From: Cytophagales bacterium
Lineage (GTDB): Bacteria; Bacteroidota; Bacteroidia; Cytophagales; Thermoflexibacteraceae
DNA: 38,934 bases
Assembly (NCBI GenBank): GCA_947457925.1
Contig: CANGYA010000014.1
Span: 1 to 38,934 of the forward strand
Direction: 5' to 3'
Below, one piece after another: positions 34,471-38,934 of the stretch (its first letter is position 1; every line of letters starts with the position of its first letter). The translations under genes were made by a program, and so were the position numbers. The notes below the pieces were generated by a model. That model saw only the letters and a program-made list of their open reading frames with translations. It was not told the DNA's origin and did no database searches.

Positions 34471-34893
34471 TTATCTTCTAAACCCTAATACTGCTGCACC
34501 GCAATAGCTTTGTGAGTCTTTGAAAGAGAAACTCAAATAGTAAATCCCTGTAGCTTTGCATTTGTAAGTCCAACCGGGAAAAAACTTGTTATTTACATGA
34601 CTGGTTGCCAACTCGTTACGTTGTGAGTCGTACAATGTAACAATCATGCCTTGCGCCCCACCATCTTTACCAGCCATACGAATCATGTAGTTCGTATCTT
34701 TACTGAATACACAAGTGTACTCAATAACTTTACGAATACCGTTTTTACCATCTACTTTGTAACTTTTTACAAAAGTAAAACCGGGAGCCAAAGCCTTTAA
34801 ACATTTAGAACTGTATGCCTCTGCATCACATTGGGCAAAAGACAATGCCGTACTCATTAAGAACAGCGTAAGAGTGAAAATTAATTTCTTCAT
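34471..34893 (-). CDS. Small secreted protein of unknown function
   Basis: From the ATG at 34893 it has 140 residues (a TTG two codons earlier is open). A clear signal peptide (KKLIFTLTLFLMSTALSFA, then Q) is followed by a compact domain with five cysteines (in CDAEAYSSKC, YTCVF, YKCKATG, SYCGAAV) and many beta-type strands (GIYYLSFSFKD). These features suggest a disulfide-bonded periplasmic or surface domain. I do not recognise the family. It lies 76 nt downstream of a lipoprotein gene on the same strand and may be co-transcribed with it; a terminator follows. Confidence 0.72.
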   Translation of the reverse strand: MKKLIFTLTLFLMSTALSFAQCDAEAYSSKCLKALAPGFTFVKSYKVDGKNGIRKVIEYTCVFSKDTNYMIRMAGKDGGAQGMIVTLYDSQRNELATSHVNNKFFPGWTYKCKATGIYYLSFSFKDSQSYCGAAVLGFRR

Positions 34894-34969
34894 ATACAAG
34901 CAATTTATGAATGATTGCGAAAATGTGGTCTAAATTGATTTTTTATAAAAACAAGGTGTTGTACTGTAA

Positions 34970-35944
34970 TTAGTTACCTGCATTAGACATGGTACTTGTT
35001 ACAATTTTGCTGCGAATAGATTGAATTAAACTTGTAATAGCCTCTAAGTCTTGGTCAGAGATGTTTACTTTACTTTCTGTAACATCTTTTACCACCAACT
35101 CACCATTTTCTTCTTTAATAATTGGTGGTTTTTGGATTACAGTAATTTCTACTCTCGCATATACTTTTTGGAGTTGTTTGAGGTCTTCTATCAAACCGCC
35201 AAAATATTGTCTTGTCTTGTAAATATCAAGTACCAACAAAATCTGCTCCAATGTTAGTTTTTGTTCACCTATTTTCTCTTTCAATTTAGCCAACTTTTCT
35301 TGAGTCTTCGCTACATCTGCACCACCTTTGCCTACTTGGTCTTTGGTTTGGCGGTACACGATAGTCGTCAGTTGAACAGCCTCTACCCAACCACCAGCTA
35401 AAATAAGGATACTTTGGTACTCTCTTTTCTCGTCTTTCAAGTGGTTATTGATACGTTCAAAGTTCGACTGCGTCATGTTTAGCAAGGAATCAAGATTGTC
35501 TTTACTATTCGCCAATCTCTTGATAGTTTCATAATCAAAATATTGACCAATCCCCAAATCATTCGCTAATTTTTTTACAGAATTTAAGTAATTCAAAATA
35601 TCTTGGTTCTTATTGTACAAATTACAGTAGCCCAAGTCGGTACTATACACCCCTAAATTCAATGATTGGCTAAAACTACTCTTGTAGTTGTTCACGTTGT
35701 TGTGGTCATTGAGGTTTGCTACGTTGTATTCAGTACTTACCTCTTTGATGAGTTGAGAAATTTCTAAAGGAGAAGGAATGGACTGCAAAATGTCTGCAAT
35801 AATATCTGGTCCTACTTCGCCTTGAGTGCTTGTGTTGTTGTTTTGTCCTGTATCTGTATTGTCCTTGCCGTCATCTTCAGATGAAGAATCACAGGCAAAA
35901 AGGAATACAAGTGCCAAAGTAAAAATCCAATGACTTTTCTTCAT
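34970..35944 (-). CDS. Helical lipoprotein of unknown function
   Basis: A 324-residue predicted lipoprotein: signal KKSHWIFTLALVFLFAC with the lipobox cysteine at residue 18, then an acidic Ser/Asp/Asn-rich linker (SSSEDDGKDNTDTGQNNN) of the sort that can act as a surface-export signal in Bacteroidota, and a largely alpha-helical body (about 45-324). The body has a segment LAGGWVEAVQLTTIVYRQ and a Lys/Glu-rich coiled-coil-like stretch (TQEKLAKLKEKIGEQKL). No catalytic motif or family was recognised. It may form a small operon with the secreted-protein gene downstream. Confidence 0.72.
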   Translation of the reverse strand: MKKSHWIFTLALVFLFACDSSSEDDGKDNTDTGQNNNTSTQGEVGPDIIADILQSIPSPLEISQLIKEVSTEYNVANLNDHNNVNNYKSSFSQSLNLGVYSTDLGYCNLYNKNQDILNYLNSVKKLANDLGIGQYFDYETIKRLANSKDNLDSLLNMTQSNFERINNHLKDEKREYQSILILAGGWVEAVQLTTIVYRQTKDQVGKGGADVAKTQEKLAKLKEKIGEQKLTLEQILLVLDIYKTRQYFGGLIEDLKQLQKVYARVEITVIQKPPIIKEENGELVVKDVTESKVNISDQDLEAITSLIQSIRSKIVTSTMSNAGN

Positions 35945-36110
35945 ATTCTGTATCGAGTTGTTAAATTGTTGCCGTATATTTTGAAATTAAAGGTAGAAAA
36001 CTGAAGGTGAATTTGCCAAATATATTGAAGTTTTTTTTACAAAGGTACATATTATTTGAACAAAGCCTATTCAGAAGGCATATAGTTGTACTGTAAAGGG
36101 TAAAAAAGAT

Positions 36111-36146
36111 AATGACACCTTTATTTTGTAATAAAGGTGTCATTTT
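36111..36146. terminator. Terminator of recA
   Basis: Perfect 15-base arms AATGACACCTTTATT / AATAAAGGTGTCATT around a 4-nt loop, 15 nt past the recA stop; the minus-strand transcript then runs into a U-rich tail. Confidence 0.85.
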
Positions 36147-36159
36147 TGCATCAAAGCAC

Positions 36160-37206
36160 TTATTCGTCCTCTACCTCTATTTCTTGGCGTTGTTCTATGG
36201 TTGCTTTGTAATAATCTTTAATTTTAGCTTCTAACTCGTCCATCAGTTCGGGGTTGTCGTTAATGATGTTTTTGACCGTATCACGACCTTGCCCTAACTT
36301 GCTACCGTTGTACGAGAACCAAGACCCCGACTTTTTCACAATCTCTAATTCTGTAGCCAAATCTATAATTTCGCCTGCTTTAGAGATGCCATGCCCATAC
36401 AAAATATCAAATTCTACTTGTTTGAACGGCGGAGCAACTTTGTTTTTCTGTACTTTCACTCTGGTACGGTTGCCTACGTTCTCGTCATTGTTGTCTTTGA
36501 TAGCACCGATACGGCGAATATCCAAACGTACAGACGAGTAATATTTCAAGGCATTACCGCCTGTGGTGGTTTCTGGGCTACCAAACATCACCCCGATTTT
36601 ATCACGTAATTGGTTGATGAAGATACAACAACAGTTCGTTTTGTTGATACTACCCGCCAATTTACGCAAGGCTTGGGACATCAAACGGGCTTGTAAACCC
36701 ATTTTACTTTCGCCCATTTCGCCTTCCAATTCGGCTTTAGGTACAAGGGCTGCTACGGAGTCTATGACTAAAATATCTATAGCACTTGAACGAATAAGAT
36801 GTTCGGCAATGTCTAAGGCTTGTTCGCCATTGTCGGGCTGTGCCACAAACAAATTATTAAGGTCTATGCCCAATTTTTCGGCATAAGTCTTGTCAAATGC
36901 GTGTTCTGCGTCTATGAAGGCAGCCAAACCACCAGCTTTTTGAGCCTCTGCGATACAGTGCAACGTAAGGGTCGTTTTACCAGAAGCCTCCGGTCCATAA
37001 ATCTCTATAATCCTACCTCTTGGCAAACCACCTACGCCCAACGCAAGGTCTAAGCCCAAAGAACCTGTGGAAATAGCTGGAACATCTGTAACTTTACCTT
37101 CGTTCAGTTTCATGACTGTTCCTTTGCCATACGCCTTGTCCAATTTGGCGATGGTTACTTCCAACATTTTAAGTTTGTCCAATTTTTCTTTATCTTCTGA
37201 TGCCAT
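36160..37206 (-). CDS. recA: Recombinase RecA
   Basis: Strand-exchange protein for homologous recombination and SOS co-protease. The 348 residues have the standard plan: N-terminal helix, MAW-equivalent region with [11 protein letters not shown], Walker [10 protein letters not shown], the catalytic-Glu segment [10 protein letters not shown], Walker [16 protein letters not shown]-binding loop L1 ([20 protein letters not shown]), loop L2 ([17 protein letters not shown]), and an acidic C-terminal tail (EIEVEDE). The gene is intact and appears monocistronic. No LexA-type box was recognised in the 418-nt upstream space, which holds the repeat at 37364-37448. Confidence 0.98.
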   Translation of the reverse strand: MASEDKEKLDKLKMLEVTIAKLDKAYGKGTVMKLNEGKVTDVPAISTGSLGLDLALGVGGLPRGRIIEIYGPEASGKTTLTLHCIAEAQKAGGLAAFIDAEHAFDKTYAEKLGIDLNNLFVAQPDNGEQALDIAEHLIRSSAIDILVIDSVAALVPKAELEGEMGESKMGLQARLMSQALRKLAGSINKTNCCCIFINQLRDKIGVMFGSPETTTGGNALKYYSSVRLDIRRIGAIKDNNDENVGNRTRVKVQKNKVAPPFKQVEFDILYGHGISKAGEIIDLATELEIVKKSGSWFSYNGSKLGQGRDTVKNIINDNPELMDELEAKIKDYYKATIEQRQEIEVEDE

Positions 37207-37363
37207 ACTGATTTGATGGTTTAAATTGTTTTAGTTATGTAAATGTAAATATTTTTTGGAAAGTTATACAAAAAACGGTTTGTTTTTCATAATGTTTTGT
37301 TGCTGCAAGTTACGATTATTTTTGACAAAAATACATACTTATTGATTATTTTTTATTAAATAT

Positions 37364-37448
37364 TAGAGTTTATGAATAATTTTTTGCTATAGCCCCACCC
37401 AAACCCTCCCCACAGGGAGGGCTAAAAAGGAATTATTCATAAACTCTA
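37364..37448. repeat. Second GAGTTTATGAATAATT-ended element (centre reversed)
   Basis: TAGAGTTTATGAATAATT and its complement (37431-37448) flank GCTATAGCCCCACCC, then a CCCTCC / GGAGGG palindrome. This is the reverse complement of the centre at 13715-13801. It is located between the divergent recA and M15 peptidase genes. Confidence 0.8.
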
Positions 37449-37624
37449 TTTTTTAGTAACTTTTTTACTACTACAAATTAAACACCGCAGAACGTAAGAG
37501 ATGTACGGAGGCATATTTTTTTGTAAAAAATAAGACACTTTTTTGCGTAATATAGGGTTTACAAACCTGTATTTTTGTATGGTGTAAGGTCTGCAAACTT
37601 TGCACTATACAAAACCTTTGTGTT

Positions 37625-38386
37625 ATGCGAAAAAAAACAACTTATCCTCTCCTATTATTCCTTGTTTGTGCCTCTTATGGCAGCTATTCACAAAGTCTAT
37701 TGCAAAGACTCCAAAAGCTGCAACAAGTTTATAGTCAGCATTTTACCTTAATAGACACAACACAAATACGCTGGCAAGACGGTAGCCTTTGGCAGATAGA
37801 CGACAAACAAGTAAAAACGCATGAACAACAGTTAGCCAAAGCAGATATTCAAGACCAATTAGCCCAAAATTATGTAAAAGGGCAGCCAAAAAATCCGCCC
37901 TTAGCAAATGAGGAGGCAGGGCGTATTCGTTGCGAAGAGTTTTTTAGAAAAATGTATGGCAATAGCCCCCAAGAAGTAGAAAAAAACCTAACTACAATTC
38001 GTTGGCTACCCAAATCTGTAAATATTCCTTTGAAAGTAACAACCATTAATAATGTACATTTACGCCTACAAGCCGTAGCCGCGGAGTTGGAGGCATTGCC
38101 GAAGCACCTACACCACTATTTTAACCAACCCGCAGGCACATATTATTGGCGGACTATAGCAGGGACGAATCGGCTAAGTACGCACAGTTTTGGCATAGCC
38201 ATAGACATTAACGTAAAATTTTCGGATTATTGGCATTGGAACAAGCCCAGCAACAAAGGCATACCTTACAAAAACCGTATTCCTTACGAAATTGTAGCTA
38301 TTTTTGAAAAACATGGGTTTGTTTGGGGTGGGAAATGGTATCATTACGACACCATGCACTTTGAGTTTCGTCCAGAACTACTGTAG
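37625..38386 (+). CDS. M15-family D-Ala-D-Ala carboxypeptidase/endopeptidase (VanY-like)
   Basis: A zinc peptidase expected to trim peptidoglycan stem peptides in the periplasm. The 253 residues begin with a signal peptide (LLLFLVCASYGSYS) and end in the M15 catalytic part: HSFGIAIDI holds the zinc ligands His and Asp, and WYHYDTMHFEFRPEL holds the catalytic acid region and third ligand His. The N-terminal half, with a segment RCEEFFRKMYGNSPQEVEKN, is typical of the Bacteroidota M15_4 type. TATTTTTG at 37570-37577 is a good -7 box. The stop codon TAG is supplied by the repeat that begins at 38382. Confidence 0.9.
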   Translation: MRKKTTYPLLLFLVCASYGSYSQSLLQRLQKLQQVYSQHFTLIDTTQIRWQDGSLWQIDDKQVKTHEQQLAKADIQDQLAQNYVKGQPKNPPLANEEAGRIRCEEFFRKMYGNSPQEVEKNLTTIRWLPKSVNIPLKVTTINNVHLRLQAVAAELEALPKHLHHYFNQPAGTYYWRTIAGTNRLSTHSFGIAIDINVKFSDYWHWNKPSNKGIPYKNRIPYEIVAIFEKHGFVWGGKWYHYDTMHFEFRPELL

Positions 38387-38442
38387 AACGGACTTTAGTC
38401 CGTTTAGAGAAATTCCCCAAACGGACTAAAGTCCGTTCTACA
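38382..38442. repeat. GGACTTTAGTCC hairpin overlapping the end of the M15 gene
   Basis: TGTAGAACGGACTTTAGTCC (then GTTT) and its exact complement flank a 13-nt loop: 24-base arms at 38382-38405 and 38419-38442. Its first bases contain the TAG stop of the peptidase gene, and its other end lies 12 nt from the stop of the minus-strand TPR gene, so it can act as a shared 3'-end structure. Related to 2086-2240. Confidence 0.85.
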
Positions 38443-38453
38443 ATAGTTTATTT

Positions 38454-38934
38454 TTATTCATACAACTTTCCTTCGGCTATTTTTTTGTCCAATTTGTCTG
38501 TTAAATTATTACCTGATAGGGTTTTAGCTTTTTTCCACAGTTCTTGGGCTTGTGCCGTTTGCCCTAATTTAAACAGTACATCTCCGTAATGTTCTATGAT
38601 AGTTGGGTTTTGAGAATTTTGGGCTGCCTTTTCCAAATACGTTTTGGCGTTGGCATAGTCGCCAGCTACGTACAAAATCCAGCCGTAAGTATCTAAATAG
38701 GTGCTGTTATTAGGCGAAATTTCTAACAGTCTGTTAGCCAACTGTTTAGCTATATCTAATTTCTCTTTTCTCAAAGACAAAAAATAACTGTAATTGTTTA
38801 GCACAATAGCATCTGTAGGTTTCAGTTCTAATGCTTTGTCAAAATATTTGTCCGATTTTGTATATTCTTTCGTGCTGTTATAGGCATCTCCCAAACGTGC
38901 ATATATCTGAAAAAGGAGTTCGGGGTCTTTTCCT
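38454..38934 (-). CDS. TPR-repeat protein, C-terminal part (5' end outside the window)
   Basis: The frame stays open to the window edge, so the protein starts beyond it. The 160 visible residues are a chain of tetratricopeptide repeats (LLFQIYARLGDAYNSTKEYT, YFDKALELKPTDAIVLNNYS, PNNSTYLDTYGWILYVAGDY, IIEHYGDVLFKLGQTAQAQ) ending in a short Lys-rich tail. This resembles the C-terminal half of Bacteroidota TPR outer-membrane or lipoprotein scaffolds, but without the N-terminus the location and function are open. Confidence 0.85.
   Translation of the reverse strand, partial: GKDPELLFQIYARLGDAYNSTKEYTKSDKYFDKALELKPTDAIVLNNYSYFLSLRKEKLDIAKQLANRLLEISPNNSTYLDTYGWILYVAGDYANAKTYLEKAAQNSQNPTIIEHYGDVLFKLGQTAQAQELWKKAKTLSGNNLTDKLDKKIAEGKLYE

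Overview
The window looks like chromosomal DNA from a Bacteroidota bacterium, most likely of the Cytophagales type. The reasons are: low G+C; Bacteroidota promoters of the form TTTG-N19-TAnnTTTG (8547-8577 and 18706-18736); lineage-typical proteins (an Nfu scaffold with an N-terminal Nfu domain, a Reg_prop/Y_Y_Y sensor fused to a SpoIIE phosphatase, a DUF6922 protein); and intergenic spaces full of palindromic repeats. The species cannot be named from the sequence alone.

Layout. 1-5.5 kb: nicotinate phosphoribosyltransferase (pncB), the E2 subunit of pyruvate dehydrogenase, and the MgtE magnesium transporter, separated by dense nested palindromes. 5.7-7.6 kb: an overlapping two-gene unit of an ABC/AAA-type ATPase and a small PD-(D/E)XK-like protein, a candidate defence module. 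8-25.2 kb: mostly housekeeping genes: a GyrI-like membrane-anchored protein, tRNA-Arg(ACG), glycerol kinase, an Nfu-type Fe-S scaffold, a TPR-SpoIIE phosphatase, an outer-membrane barrel protein, a MazG pyrophosphohydrolase, a small membrane protein, YfiH/PgeF, YihY/BrkB, a subtilisin-like lipoprotein protease, an MsbA-like ABC exporter and PriA helicase. 25.4-30 kb: an accessory island holding a REP-associated transposase between its REP hairpins, a three-gene ZorA-ZorB-HNH operon (Zorya type II-like anti-phage system), and a DUF6922 gene followed by a truncated AbiEii-type toxin relic. 30-38.9 kb: a 1286-residue sensor phosphatase, two unknown secreted/lipoproteins, RecA, a VanY-like M15 peptidase, and the end of a TPR protein that runs off the window.

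How the genes work together. The clearest multi-gene system is zorA-zorB-HNH on the minus strand: a 3-nt gap, then a TAATG stop/start overlap. It resembles a proton-driven MotAB-type membrane motor that senses phage attack, with an HNH nuclease as effector. The ATPase/PD-(D/E)XK pair at 5.7-7.6 kb is organised the same way (one-base overlap) and I could not match it to a named defence type. Together with the broken DUF6922/AbiEii pair, these make two accessory islands within a conserved background.

The other striking signal is repeats. At least five near-perfect palindromes of 55-71 nt share one inner core (GTAATCTTT...AAAGATTAC) but have different, perfectly self-complementary outer arms. 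Three of them sit inside a larger repeat with TGTCGTGCT-type ends. Several other families with inverted ends (GAGTTTATGAATA, GTAGCATAGACTTTAGTC, GGACTTTAGTCC, and REP hairpins with a CCGTAGG core) are spread among the genes and nest in one another.
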